Source: Taudactylus pleione
Taxonomy: Eukaryota; Chordata; Amphibia; Anura; Myobatrachidae
Reading direction: 5' to 3'
DNA length: 64,000 nucleotides
NCBI GenBank assembly: GCA_031769625.1
Contig: JAUIMM010000570.1
Coordinates: 2,418,001-2,482,000 of the forward strand
The position numbers and the translations under genes were made by a program. This document shows positions 35,027 to 47,252 of this stretch, piece by piece (the first letter of the stretch is position 1; every line of letters starts with the position of its first letter). A model generated the notes under the pieces. The model was not told where the DNA came from. It ran no database searches and was given only the letters and a program-made list of their open reading frames with translations.

Positions 35027-37102
35027 CAGCATCTCAAAATCCAACTGAATTGATAACAAGTCACTGGAGACACATCCATGTGCATCAACCAAGCGCCCGG
35101 AGACATGGGACGAAGGCCCAAATAGGTTGCAGCCAAGACCACCAGAAAAATCTGGCGGTCAGAGCAGCGCCTCAACGAGACTCAATGCCCCCTACCTACC
35201 TGGTCGGTCTTAGAAAGCTGTACCTTACAATAAATCCCATAATCTCCAACGACCACATGTGACAACAGCATCGGCGACACTGCCGTCCTGGAAGGAGCAA
35301 CCAGTTCGCCGACCCTGAATGCACCGTGGTACGCCATTGCGAAAGCAGGACAAAAAAGGCCAACGTCATAAGCTGAAGCACAAACCTTCCACGCGACTTT
35401 TAAAATCCACCACAGAGAACTGTTAATTGGATGACACATATCAGGCAGGGTGGGTACAGCTTGTGCCCAACCTTTCATGACCCGCGAAAAGAAGAACATT
35501 TGGTAACATCCCTTTCACCCCGCAAGCGAAGGAAATAGGATATACCAGCCAGTAATTTCCCCACATACGCCCTCGATTTCGATGCCCTCGAAGGCAAGAA
35601 TAAGACAATCCAAACTCTTACCTCTGTTGTCACCACGCCACAGGAACTGCCTCCACTGTTCCCACACTGAAAGGTACGCCTGAATTGTTGCAGCTGACAG
35701 CGATCTATGTGTTAGTCAATCCATCTTGACCAGATAACCTGCCACACATAAAAGGGACAAGATTCACCATCGGCTGCCGCGTCCGGTGCCAGACGCCGAA
35801 ACTGCCCCCAATCGAAACGAGACAATGCATCAGCCATCCGATTATCTACCCCGGGCACATGCTGAGCCCGTATTGCAATGTTATGCTGCAAGCAATGCTG
35901 AATGATCTGCAAAGTGGATGAGCACTATGCCCAAATGTCACACCACAGGACCACTGAAGGGCCTTCCAGCCCAACCTGCCACAGCTCAAGTGCCGGGAAC
36001 AACTCCAGGAACAATAAGTTCTTAGTAAAACCTTCAGATAAGCACTCCCGAGCCCATGGCGCAGCACACCACTTCTCCTCAAAATATGCACCAAAACCTG
36101 AGGAGCCCGCTGAGTCCGTGAACAGCTGGAGAACCGGGCTGCAAACCGGTGGGGCGACCCAAATCCACACCCCATTAAAATCCTGCAGAAATGTTTCCCA
36201 AATCAACAAATCCCTGGATAACCTAATGAAATGGTGCACGCGCCATACCTTGGAGGTAGCCCTTTCCAATTTCCTACAAAAACCCGGCCGATGGGAATCA
36301 CGCAACATGCAAAGTGAAACAAATCCAACAAGGATTGGGTCTGTTTCAGGGTAACATTACCCATCGTGAAAGCAAGCAATATACTATCATGCAAGTGATT
36401 CACCTTGTCCACCGGAAGCTGGCGCAAACCCTGTCTAGTATCTATCTCTATACCCAAGTAAACAATGACTTCCATGGAACCCGCCATCTTGTCACGAGCT
36501 ATCGGCACCCCAAAACTGTCAAACAAAGCCATAGTGTCACCCAATAGCGTAGCGCAGAGTGAAGAACCAGCCGGACTGACTAAGAGAAAGTCGTCCAAAT
36601 AATGAGAGATGCCTTCCTCCCCATGGCCCTGATTAAGCACCAATGCAGAAAAGCACTAAAGTGTTAGAAATATGCACAGGAAACCAAACGTCCCATGGGC
36701 AAGCACTTGTCATGTAAAATCCGTCGTCTAGCCTAAATCCCATGTACTTGAAAGCCAACGGATGAAGCGGCAGCAAACGGAAAGCCGATTCCACATCCAG
36801 TTTGCACATGAGGGCACCTGTTCCGAAGGACCACACCATATCCAGTGCAGAGTCAAAGGATTGGTAAACTACAGAACAACGGACTTCAGAAATAACATCG
36901 TTCACGATGCCCACCAGCGAGAGCACTAAGTCTGGAATGGGAGGCTTCTCAAATGGACCCACTAGCGACCTCGAGCATCACTTTTTCACGCAAAACCAAT
37001 GGCAGTTCCCTAGCAAAGCTCAGATTCCTAACAGCTCTCATCTCCACTCTACCGCTAATGGGAAGCGGGAAGCCGAACGTAAAACCAAATCTAAGAAACT
37101 CT
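35027..37102 (-). pseudogene. DIRS pol: RT, RNase H and tyrosine recombinase, broken
   Basis: Read on the minus strand in shifting frames. RT: KLDVESAFRLLPLHP (about 36800), GFRLDDGFY, CPWD near 36690, then catalytic YLDD in SHYLDDFLLV (about 36595) and YLGIEIDT. RNase H C-terminal part: VPGVDNRMADALSRFDW (about 35830). Tyrosine recombinase: YHGAFRVGELVAPSR (about 35300), carrying the first catalytic Arg, SKTDQVGRG, then SPVT at about 35050. The later His-x-x-Arg and Tyr are missing because the sequence ends in PLE-2. Stops lie at about 36949 and 35712 among others. DIRS elements use the recombinase to integrate a circular cDNA. I saw no methyltransferase domain. Confidence 0.88.
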
Positions 37103-38178
37103 GGGCCTGATTCAGAGCCGGATGCTATCAGCCGTTCGCTCGTACGCATTCGATTGTTTTAAACCACGCATGCGTCTGGTTCTCATTGCGCATGTGCGGC
37201 CGGATCATTTTGGTCATTTTTCGTTCGCTCGTATACACAGCGAACAGGAAGTGACCTATGTCATTTGATTGACAGAATGTTCCGTTTATGGGTGGTAACG
37301 GGGGTGGAGATGAGAAAACGCAGGCGTGGCAAACCGTTGGGCGTACCTGTATTATCTTGGGCGAACGTCCAATGTGGACGCTACTTTGTACACGTCACTG
37401 TGTGATCCAGTTTCCATTATGACTGCTCGTTCAGCTTGTGGTAGGGTATTGGATCTCGCAAAGACGATGGTCTCTTCGTAGCTCCCTTAGCGAATCGATG
37501 TTTTGCGATTCTCCTTTACAAGGCACAAGACCAATCACCTAATAATTGGATCACTTGCGAGAAGGTGATTTTCAATGGCCATGATTTATTAGCTAAATTT
37601 GGAACGCATATTGTGTTCCTATTTGTTTGGGTTTTGTAATCACAGCAATCACAAAAATTAAGTTTAAATAAAGGTTAAATGCTTGTTTTTTTTGCTAAAT
37701 TCCGTACGCATGTTGTTGTCAGTTTTTTTTTTTTTTCAAAAAGGCCAACACCTTTTTTTTATGTCTAATTTCTTTGGACAATTTGGTTACAATACAGAAA
37801 GACAATCATCTACTAATTGCTTTGCTTGTGTTATTTTTTACCTACCTGTTACCTTATGTTTTTTGGTTTTAAATATTTTTTAAAGTATATGACCTTTGTT
37901 ATGTATTTAAGTAGGTTTGTTCCAGTCCCTTTCAGCCATTTGCTAATGAATTGGACACACATTTTTTGAAGAATGGATTTTTATTTTTGCAAAAATTAAA
38001 TGTTGTAATTTTTTGTCAAATGTGGCTTTTTTATAGCCAATTTGTTATTTTTTTTTACATTAAAACAAAAAAATAATGTTAAAAAAAAAACAATTCACAA
38101 GAAAGGAGAGGGAGGTTTGGTGTAGCCAAAATATGAAGCAAACACAGATATGGAATTTGGGGAAATTAGCCAGTGCTG

Positions 38179-39401
38179 TCAACGCCTTCTCCCCCACTTG
38201 GCTTGATGTTGGAGGGAGCATGATTTTGTCTGTCTGGTTGTACGGCGTGCCTGGGCAGAGGTAGCTGGTGTTTCCTCTGGGCTAGACATAGGGCTAGGCA
38301 CATTTGGAGGGATGGCCGATGTTGCGCCAGAGTTGGAGGGTCCTGATGTTCCGGCAGGAAGGGAGGCCGGCTCCAACATGCGCAGGTGGACGAGCTGCTC
38401 CAGGGCATTAGCTATTCTGACATTGGCCGCAGCGTTTTCCTCCAGGGCGTCCACCACCCGTAGAAGATTGGCGTCCATCCTCAGCAGAATCTCAGAGTTT
38501 TTATCCGTTTTATCATTGAGATCTGTGAGAAGGGCCACTGCCTGCGAGGGGGAAGGCCCTGGACTGTCCGCCACAGGGTCCCCAGCCAGAAATACTGCTT
38601 CCTCCCCTGCGGAGCCAGCAGATCTACTGCGGCCAAACCTCAGTTCTGGAGCAGACTCATCCTCTTCTGTGCCTGTGTGAAAAAGAGAGATCATAAAAAT
38701 ATTAGTACATTTGTCTTTGTATTTAAACAAGTTGTTCAAACATTTTTTTTAAAATTACCAGCAGCAACATGTGGAGCCGCAAAGTCTGGCATGTCTGTGT
38801 CCATGTTGGACACGCCAAACACCTCCTTTTCCTGCACACACCCCTGTGCCAGTTCCTCCAAATCGGTTAACTCCAATGACACAGGTGTTGGCCCACCACC
38901 TGTCCCCCCTGCATGCCTAGCCCTATCAGCCAGTTTTTGTTTGAGCAGATATTTGAAGTCACTCCATCTGTTGGTTAAAAATGTATGTTTAGTTTTTTAA
39001 CTAAGTTTTTAGAATTGTGGAAATAGGTTCTATCATTTACTTACCGGCGTTTGACTTCTTTGGTTGAACGGACAAAATCACCAACACCATTGACAGCACT
39101 GGCTAATTCCTTCCACAGTTTCCATCTCTGACTTGCACCCATATTTTGGGGTGCCTGTGCCAGGTTATCCACGCACTGTTGCACCAAAGCCTCCATCTCC
39201 TTTCTTGTGAATTGTGGCTGCCTTTTTCGTTTGGCCCTGGCCTGGGTACTAGGCCCCGCAGCCTCCTCATTGTCAGTCTCAACACCTTACAAAAAAATAA
39301 CAAACATTAATTTTTTATTTTTTTTTGGTGTGTTAACTTTACATTTGGAGCTACTTACTGTTTGGTCCTGGAATTTGGCTTTGCTGCTGTTCAGTGGACA
39401 T
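38179..39401 (-). CDS. Harbinger-2 gene A: Myb/SANT-like protein, still open
   Basis: Four exons with GT-AG introns: 39401-39359, 39285-39045, 38967-38759 and 38672-38179; continuous frame, about 328 aa. Intron phases equal those of Harbinger-1 gene A, exon 3 is the same length (209 nt), and exons 1 plus 2 sum to 284 nt in both. The Myb/SANT-like domain has FTRKEMEALVQQCVD, WKLWKELASAVN and RWSDFKYLLKQKLADRARH. The C-terminal exon has ILLRMDANLLRVVDALEE and a Pro/Ser-rich basic tail. It stays open although the transposase of this element is dead. This could mean recent decay or use of gene A in trans; I cannot tell which. Confidence 0.83.
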
Positions 39402-39944
39402 GATTAAACCATTGAATTCAGCAGACCCATTGTGGCCTCTCGTGATGTTTTTATAGATGTGTGTGCATTATACGGGCGCATCTATTGAGCGTCATTGATT
39501 TGAGTGGGAAAGTTAGGTCTATTTAAGGCTTTTTTGTGGCCTTGTTTCGGGTGGGTTGATAGAAGTTGTTGGTGGATGTTCTAGGTGCGGAGTTGTTGAT
39601 TGTGAAGGTGTTTGGAGTTGTCGAGTGGTTTTTTTATTTTTCGCATTTTTGCGTTTTTGTAATAAGCTTTTTATTTGGTTTTGAGGTAAGTTTGGTGGTT
39701 CGCTTTTTAAAAAAAAAATGTTTTGTTTTTTTTCTAGTTTTTTTTTTTAAAGTTTATCTCCTTTCGTCTTGTGGACTGCATTTCGAGTTTCGGGATTGTC
39801 TTTGTACGGTAAGTGTTTATTGAGATACATTAGACCCTGTTTATTGTTTACATTTATCATGTTTTTTTAAGGGACCTCATTATGCATTTTTTCTTTTTTT
39901 TTGGGCCCAAATGATTATTTGGCCAGCAAAAATGCGAAATGTCT

Positions 39945-40750
39945 GGCGTATAGTTTGCACAGCTCCTGTCTGTGGCATTAGCGTACCATTTAGCGGTATT
40001 TTTTGTCCTCTATTGCGTATATTTTGCACAGGTCCTTTCTGTGGCGTTAGCATACCATTTAGCGGTATTTTTTGTCCTCTACTGCGTATATTTTGCACAG
40101 CTCCTGTCTGTGGCGTTAGCATACCATTTAGCTGTATTTTTTGTCCTCAATTGCGCATATTTTGCACAGCTCCTGTCTGTGGCGTTAGCGTACCATTTAG
40201 CGGTATTTTTTGTCCTCTATTGCGTATATTTTGCACAGCTCCTGTCTGTGGCGTTAGCGTACCATTTAGCGGTATTTTTTGTCCTCTATTGCATATATTT
40301 TGCACAGCTCCTTTCTGTGGCGTTAGCATACCATTTAGCGGTATTTTTTGTCCTCTACTGCGTATATTTTGCACAGCTCCTGTCTGTGGCGTTAGCATAC
40401 CATTTAGCTGTATTTTTTGTCCTCAATTGTGCATATTTTGCACAGCTCCTGTCTGTGGCGTTAGCGTACCATTTAGCGGTATTTTTTGTCCTCTATTGCG
40501 TATATTTTGCACAGCTCCTGTCTGTGGCGTTAGCGTACCATTTAGCGGTATTTTTTGTCCTCTATTGCGTATATTTTGCACAGCTCCTGTCTGTGGCGTT
40601 AGCGTACCATTTAGCGGTATTTTTTGTCCTCTATTGCATATATTTTGCACAGCTCCTGTCTGTGGCGTTAGCGTACCATTTAGCAGTATTTTTTGTCCTC
40701 TATTGCGTATATTTTGCACAGTTCCTGTCTGTGGCGTTAGCGTACATTGG
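39945..40750. repeat. 69-bp tandem array, about 11-12 copies
   Basis: Units contain cctgtctgtggcgttagc, gtaccatttagcgg and tattttttgtcctctattgc, spaced 69 bp (for example 39965 and 40034). 69 is a multiple of three, so frames of 302 and 263 codons stay open; their proteins are pure 23-residue repeats and not real genes. The array fills much of the interval between gene A and the transposase. Confidence 0.95.
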
Positions 40751-40888
40751 ATTAATAGAATAAAATCAGACACTAACAACATCTGTGTAGTGCATGCATT
40801 CTTTATATTTTTGCCTTAGGCTGTCTTTATTTTTATTTTTTTTGGACTTTTTATTTATGTTAAATCTAATTCGTAGGTTTTCTTCAAG

Positions 40889-42285
40889 ATGTCACTGCCT
40901 AACCCTGTAAGATTCTTCTTAATTTGTCAAAAAGATAAGTATATTTTCTCATTGATAAATATTTGAAAAATAACTACATTGTCTAACATTTCAGATTGAT
41001 GTTGGGCGAATCATAGTGGCAATGGTCCACGACCCCGACCAACCTAAACATCCTCCTATGCGTAGGCATCGTAGGCGTGCAAGGCCCCAGATATTTATAA
41101 CACGTGTCACCCTTTTTGGAATGCCTGATGATGTGGTTTTACGCGGTATCGCCTACCACCACAAATTATCCTAGACACTCTTTCATTAATAGAGAGTGAT
41201 CTTGAAAGGCAAATTAACAATTCAACAGCAATACCACCACTTACGCAGTTAATGTCGGTGTTACATTTTTGCGCCTCAGGAACCTTCCAGACCACAGTGG
41301 GGATTGTTGCAGGCATTTCCCAATCCTCCTTTTCAAGGATCCTGAGGGTGGTCATGGATGCACTGTTTAAGCACCTACATCATTTTATTAATATGCCATT
41401 GGATATGGGTTCCCTTAGTGTGGTGAAGCAGAAATTTTTCCAAATTGCAGGCTTCCCACACATCATAGGGGTTGTGGAAGGCACTCACATACCACTTCAA
41501 CCTCCAGCAGTGCTGGAGGCCATATTTAGGAAGCGCAAGCATTTCCATTCGATGAATGTAATGGTGGTATGTGATGCCTCCCTCCAGATCCTGTCCCTGA
41601 ATGCCAAATTTCCAGGAAGTGCACATGATTAATTTGTCATCCGGCAATCAGTGCTTTGGCACAAATTAAACAACCTACAAGCTGGTGACGCATGGCTTCT
41701 GGGTAAGTGGTACCCCTAATTTTTAAACCAATCACTGTTGATTTAGAAATGGTACTGAATTTTTTTTATTTCACAGGAGACAGTGGTTACCCTTGCACGC
41801 CCTGGCTGCTCACTCCTTATTTGGTTCCCACACCAGGGCCACAAACTCAATATAATTCTACACTTACTGCCACCAGGCAGGTGGTGGAGGGTTGTATCGG
41901 CCTTTTAAAAGGCCGATTTCGATGCCTCTACCGCTCTGGTGGCGACCTCATGTATTTGCCGGCTATGGTTTCCAAAATTGTGGTTCTGTGTGGGATATTT
42001 CACAACATTGCCATAAGGAGTGGTGTCCCAATGCAGCCAGAGGATGCCTTGCCTGAGGATGGCCCCCCCGAGGTTGGTCGGAGGAGAGTGTCAGGGGGGG
42101 CCATACGTGATGATGTCGTTTCCCGTTTTTTCAGGTATTTGAATTTCCTTGGTTTTACATTTGTTGACATTGTGAAGACTGAAAATATTGTGTGTTTACT
42201 ATCCTATGTTTCGAATTTTAACCTTTTTTTTTTGTGCAAAATCCAAACAACAACCTTCTTACATCCTGAAAATACTCACCTGTGA
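40889..42285 (+). pseudogene. Harbinger-2 transposase, inactivated
   Basis: Exons equivalent to Harbinger-1: 40889-40906 (MSLPNP), 40995-41702 and 41777 onward. Two lesions are visible: a frameshift near 41145 (after PDDVVL) and an in-frame stop replacing the Ser after GSAHD (about 41631). The catalytic core is otherwise recognisable: GVVEGTHI, where the first Asp of GVVDGTHI is Glu, a third defect; GSAHD; and VVEGCIGLLKGRFR. The end lacks the early stop of Harbinger-1 and reads on to 42285. Apparently non-functional. Confidence 0.9.
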
Positions 42286-42982
42286 CATTAAGGACTACAA
42301 AATGACATTTACACCTGGACAAATGTGTTTCTTACCTGATTTTGGGACAACATGTTGGCATGCACCATCTTTAAGCAGTTCTTGATTTTTTGTTTCCATT
42401 CTTTGTGTGTATTTGCTTTTTATTGTGAAAAATTGTACAATAAACTACTTTTAAAATTATTTTTTTTTTTTTACATGAAAAACCAGCAAATGGACAGTTC
42501 CTTTTAACTTAATTTACAAGTGTTTTTTTCAAAAATTTTACTTTTTTTGGGAAAACAATTTTAAAAACATCATAACAATTAACAACATGTTTGCATAGTT
42601 GGGCCTACCTTTTTTATTATTTTTAAAATTATTATGGGAGTTGCATGGATATTTTTGACTAACTTAAAAAATTACATAAGGGATTTTTGGCAAAACATTA
42701 TGGAGTTAATGTCAATTGAACCAATTATTGGAATGTCCAAATATGTATTTAAAGTCTGGGAAACCACTTTTTAAAAAAAAAAAAGTTTAACTTTTAAAGA
42801 ATACTTACTCCCAAAAATTCGTATGCCACATTGTTTGCATTTTCATATGCAAAATCCATAAACCAAAATGTTTACACCCAAAAATTTTTTTAAAAATGGC
42901 CTTGTGAGCTAATTTTGGAGTAAAAAAATGAGATTGGTTTAAACAAACAGCTTTTATTAACAAAATCATAAAACATAATAAA

Positions 42983-44380
42983 TTAATGTCGCAAAAAGAC
43001 AATCAAATGGTCCATTGCGACCAGCAGCTGGACCAAATGTCCCCTCATTGCCATTATCTGGCCCAAAATGGCTTGATCCCGCATCCTTGGGTCTGTAGAA
43101 AGACAAATATGAGTTTCAAATAAATGTGAATTTTTAAAAAAATACATACAAGAAAATCAGGATTATTTACAGTTAAATAAAGTTTACATAACATGCTAAT
43201 TTTGTTGCAAAACTATAGTGGTAACATAATTTTGCCTAAATTACCAATTGGCACCAAAACAAAACAAAACAAAAAAACATGAGAATAGTGGTTTGAACAA
43301 TCACTTTGGGATCTTAATTAACCCTTACACCATTTGTATATTGGTTTTAGTGTAGAAATGTTATCAAAAACAATGAAACTTATATTTGGCTCTGGCATAT
43401 GTGGTTATTGTAAATTTTTTTTTTTTTTAGAAACATGAATAAATTGGTCAAATGTTTTAGATAAAAAAAACACAATAAAATTACAACAAATAAAAAAGCA
43501 TTTAAAAAAAAATAAAAAAAAAATGGACTGCCCTTAGATTGTAAGCAGGGATAAATACCTGCAGGTTCAGGGCCAGGTTGGCCCAGATCTTCTTCTTCCG
43601 AAGTGGGCCAGTGAATAGGTGAAGACGGAGGAGAAATGTCCATGGGGGATAAAGGGGAGGGGTTGGATTGAGGAGTGGGTGCATCAGGGGAGGGTGACGG
43701 AATGTGGATGGGTAGGACAGGGGAGGGAGGTGTTATTTGTATTTGGGGAGCAGGAGAGGGAGGGGAAATAGGGATGAGCAGGTCAGGGGAGGGTGGGGAA
43801 ATTTGGGAGGAGTGGGCAGGGAAGGAGATGGTGGGAGTTGGGGAGAGGGGTTGGGCAGGCCTCCATCTATGTCTCAGGATCCGCTCCTGACCTAAATTAT
43901 GTATAGTTTGTAATATTAGCAAATATGTATACTCAAAAAGATTTTAAATCTAAAACATGAACCAAAAAGAAAATATTAATCTTTATAAAAAAAAAAAACA
44001 AGGTCTCATTTAGCCCAAAAAAACCGCATACTGCACACATGCACACGCATTAATGCAAATTTACATTAGCAAAGACAAAAAGTAACAACAGATTGTCAGC
44101 GATATATAAACATTCAAATATCCACTTACGCCGACGGATCCTCATCCGAAAATGTCCAAGCAGGTGTGGGGACCGGCGTCGTAAATCGGGCCACCGGCGT
44201 TCTAATTGGCCGATGGTCCGCCGAAAGCCCGTGGCCCGCAGCCTCCGCGTACATGCGGCGCTTGCGTTGGTTGGTGACGGGGGGCGGCATGTCCGTTATA
44301 CGGCGATCAATTATTTCAGTGAGCACCAGTAACTCCCGCCGTGAGAGCACTGCATCATGAGAGCACTGGCTCTCATGATG
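42983..44380 (-). pseudogene. Harbinger-2 gene B, frameshifted
   Basis: Homologous to Harbinger-1 gene B. Exon 1 (about 44380-44128) has SRRELLVLTEIIDRRI, then a frameshift after YAEA, with the rest (TIGQLERRWPDLRRR) in another frame. A small direct duplication (gagagcactg) near 44345 also disrupts the start. Exon 2 (about 43898-43562) is a Pro/Ser-rich linker ending in an acidic patch (SEEEDLGQ). Exon 3 (about 43090-42983) encodes LVQLLVAMDHLIVFLRH and a stop, matching the C-terminal helix of the Harbinger-1 protein. Conserved exon layout across two diverged elements supports gene B as a true component. Confidence 0.75.
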
Positions 44381-45046
44381 GCAATGGTTTTTCTTTTACA
44401 CAAATCAGTTTTATTACAGGGACCCCTAAATTTTGATTGGCTAATGTACTTTCATAAATAACATGAAGAATTCTATTGGTTAATGTGTGAGTCATGTGAA
44501 CAACCCCTAAAAATATATTGTGACTTATGATTGGCTTGCTGCAACAAGCTGGAAATAAAACAATTTTATAATTATAAACCAAAATAAAAGCTAAGAAAAA
44601 ATAAAAGAAACTGCCTTTGGATTGAAAAAAAACAAGTTTCCCGTTAAAAGCGGACGGATTCTACGAACCAAAATGAGCACAAAACAAACAATAAAGTTTA
44701 TTGACATTCAAAAAAGAAACAAGATTGAAAACTTTTGAGCAACAATTAAGTCAATTAAGGTCATGATTGCCACCAATCGATTCACGGATGTTTCACGAAG
44801 GAAAAACAAGGCAATCGACAAATGACAGGCCTACTTCTGGCCGTACTTGTGCGAGCGAACACTTCATCCAAAAACGAGTAGTGCGCTCGCTATTTCGGAT
44901 GCTCGTTAGCTAGAGGAGGGGTTGTGGAAATATGGGGCGGAAGACTCGTTACGAGTGACCACTCGTGCGAGCGCTTGGTTTGACATTTGGACGGACGTAC
45001 CTCCTGCGGGCGAACGGCTGATAGCGTCCGGCTCTGATTCAGGCCC

Positions 45047-46998
45047 TCTGTATCATCACAAGCGGGATAAACGTCCAGCCAACCTGACATTGAACCCACT
45101 CGGATCGGAGAGGGAGCCCTACATAGAAGGGGAGCTCTGGGGCCTTGGCCCGCAAGGACGGCCGAAGCTCTGGTCCTACCCCCTCCGCTTGCTGATCTGT
45201 AGCAATCTTTGATTTGGTGTGGTCCCCCACACCGAATACAAAGATGCCGAAACTTGCACCCCCAAGCAGCACTGTCCATTCCAGCACGAGGGAACCTGTG
45301 AAGTGCCGCCGCCTTGGAAGACGCCATATCCGGTTGCATCACGTCAACAAAAATGTCATCGTCTTTTGCCCCAAAGTCTATGACCTCCTTCCCATACTGT
45401 TTGCGCCTAAATTCCCCATCCTACATTCTCCAAGCAAACCTACGCAAAGAGGTAAAAAGCTCATGAACAAGTTATTGATATCGCACCACATTCATGTCCT
45501 CGTCGGGGCGTGTCTCAAGATAACAAGCAGCAAAAATGTACATGCCGCGCAACCAGTTGTGATAAGTCTTGTAAGACTCCAAAGTCACTTCACCTTTCTT
45601 TTTCACTGCCCCAAGGGCTTTCTTCGCCCTGCTTGTGAGAGCGAATAAATTAACATAGAGCCCTTTCCGTATCCTTTCCTTCACCCTAGGGTGCAGATCC
45701 CTCAGCACGGCTGTGTTTGGACAATACACACCATCCGACTGCACTGAATCATCAGACAAACTACTACTAGACGATCTACACTTCCTCATTGCATGTTGCT
45801 TCCTTTGCCTTTTGCCACCCTCTTCCAAGGTAGAGGAAGAGGTTGACAAGGTGGACGACAGGTCAGCACCCTCAACACCCCATCTGCTATGCTTCCTATG
45901 ACCCTTATGTTGTTTGCAATGCCTAATGCTGTGACTTCTCGCACTAACAGAGGAACCAGAAGAAGCCATGTTGGAACCCAAGGACACCCCCTTTTCCCAA
46001 TCAGGGTCCAATGAAGACTCACCAGGGGACTCAGTCTCGACAGCCACATGGGATGCCCCCGAAGCCTCAAACTCTGAACGACGATGAGCCATGCCAATGC
46101 TGCCAGTAGATCCGACTGCAACTGGGGAGAGAGAAGGAGATAACACCTCTGGCATAGTAACATCACCATCAGCCATGACCCTAGGACCGCTACTTACACC
46201 CATCGCACCAGCCATAGCTGAAGTAACTGTGGGCACCAAAGCTTGCATTAGATGCGATGCCAAAGATGCAGAATCAGCAGCTGCAACGCCGCCCGAGGCC
46301 CCTCCACTGGAACCGGTTGAGAAAATGGGAACCAGAGCCGAAATTATGGATGAGCAAATCGTTGACACCCCCTCCATGGTTAAAGTTCCCTCTATTTGCG
46401 GACTTGTGACTGAGGACAGCCGGGTCACAGTGACTGCCCTGTGCTGAGAAGGAGCCTGACGAACAACGTCTGAGTAAGACCTCTCTGGTGTAAACCCCAA
46501 GGTCTGCCTTGCCCTGGTAACCTGCTGCCCTGCACCACCATCACTCCTCTCACTGTCCGTAGAGGAAATATCTATGCCCAGCTCAGCACTGTCAACAAAA
46601 TGGCACAGACGCTTCACATGCCTGCGCACTCGAGCATTCCCCGTAAACCTAGGCACAGGCCGAGCCTCCCGGCTCACTGGTTCCCTAATGTTCGCCTCCC
46701 CCGACAGACATCCACCCCGATGACTGTGCACAGCCTTACACGGACCCGGGCACAAAGCGTCAGCCTCGGCTGGCCTACCTGGAATCCTCCGCTGCCGTGC
46801 CCGGGACGTCAGAACAGGATGCACGACCAGGGAACCAGACAGCCCCCGTATCACAGCCCTCCATATCCCTGTGCAATCCCCACTGCACCGTCATCAACCA
46901 CCTCACCTTCGGAGCCTGCTCGCCTCCGCAGGTGCCCCCGGCCTGATGCAGCCCTCACTGAACCCGAAGCCACTGTGGCCTGCACAACTACTCTATGA
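45047..46998 (-). pseudogene. DIRS gag-like ORF with zinc knuckle
   Basis: Minus strand. An N-terminal start at about 47007 (MDRPHRVV) is in another frame from the 460-codon main frame (46854-45472). The latter has Ser-rich and basic low-complexity parts (CRSSSSSLSDDSVQSDG) and a conserved gag-like segment (VTLESYKTYHNWLRGMY). After a stop near 45472 the frame resumes and shows a Cys-rich motif (CKFRHLCIRCGGPHQIKDC, about 45245), as in DIRS gag proteins. At 45049 Harbinger-2 interrupts it; the frame continues at 37102. Confidence 0.8.
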
Positions 46999-47252
46999 GG
47001 CCTATCCATCAGCAAGAAGAAGGAAAAGATCCAGAGGAAAAATAGAAAGAAGAGAGGGGTACAGAATGATTTAATATGGTGAAAATAGAACAGCAAAAGA
47101 GAAGATAGAAGGTAAGGAAAAGAGTGTATAGCCACAGATAAAGACAAGAAGAGAAATACGCTATAATAGCCAACAATCCCAATAAGACTTAATAAATGTA
47201 GCACTTCTCTGTCCAAATCGATAGAAGCAAAGAGACCTAACCATAGAGACTA

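Larger units (their letters stand above)
37103..45046. mobile_element. PIF/Harbinger transposon Harbinger-2
   Basis: The TIRs start gggcctgattcagagccg and end with the inverse (one mismatch), then gctatcagccgttcgc in both. TCT is duplicated at 37100-37102 and 45047-45049. It has the same three-gene order and orientation as Harbinger-1 but only partial sequence identity, so the two are separate subfamilies. It splits the DIRS coding region. Confidence 0.93.
35027..47250 (-). mobile_element. DIRS-type retrotransposon, 3'-truncated and split
   Basis: The order on the minus strand is gag (46998-45047), the Harbinger-2 insertion (45046-37103), then RT, RNase H and tyrosine recombinase (37102-35027). 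The right limit is approximate. The recombinase stops mid-domain where PLE-2 begins. No inverted or split terminal repeats of the DIRS type were found. Confidence 0.8.

Noticed and set aside
39911..40819. 302-codon open frame resembling a multi-pass or secreted repeat protein
   Set aside because: The frame is a 69-bp tandem array whose period keeps three frames open; the protein is only the repeat.
45047..46854. Host nuclear protein with Ser/Arg-rich region
   Set aside because: It is collinear with the DIRS RT once Harbinger-2 is removed and carries the DIRS-type cysteine motif, so it is the element's gag.
35027..47250. Endogenous retrovirus
   Set aside because: The YLDD RT context, tyrosine recombinase and Cys-rich gag fit DIRS elements; no integrase, protease or envelope is present.
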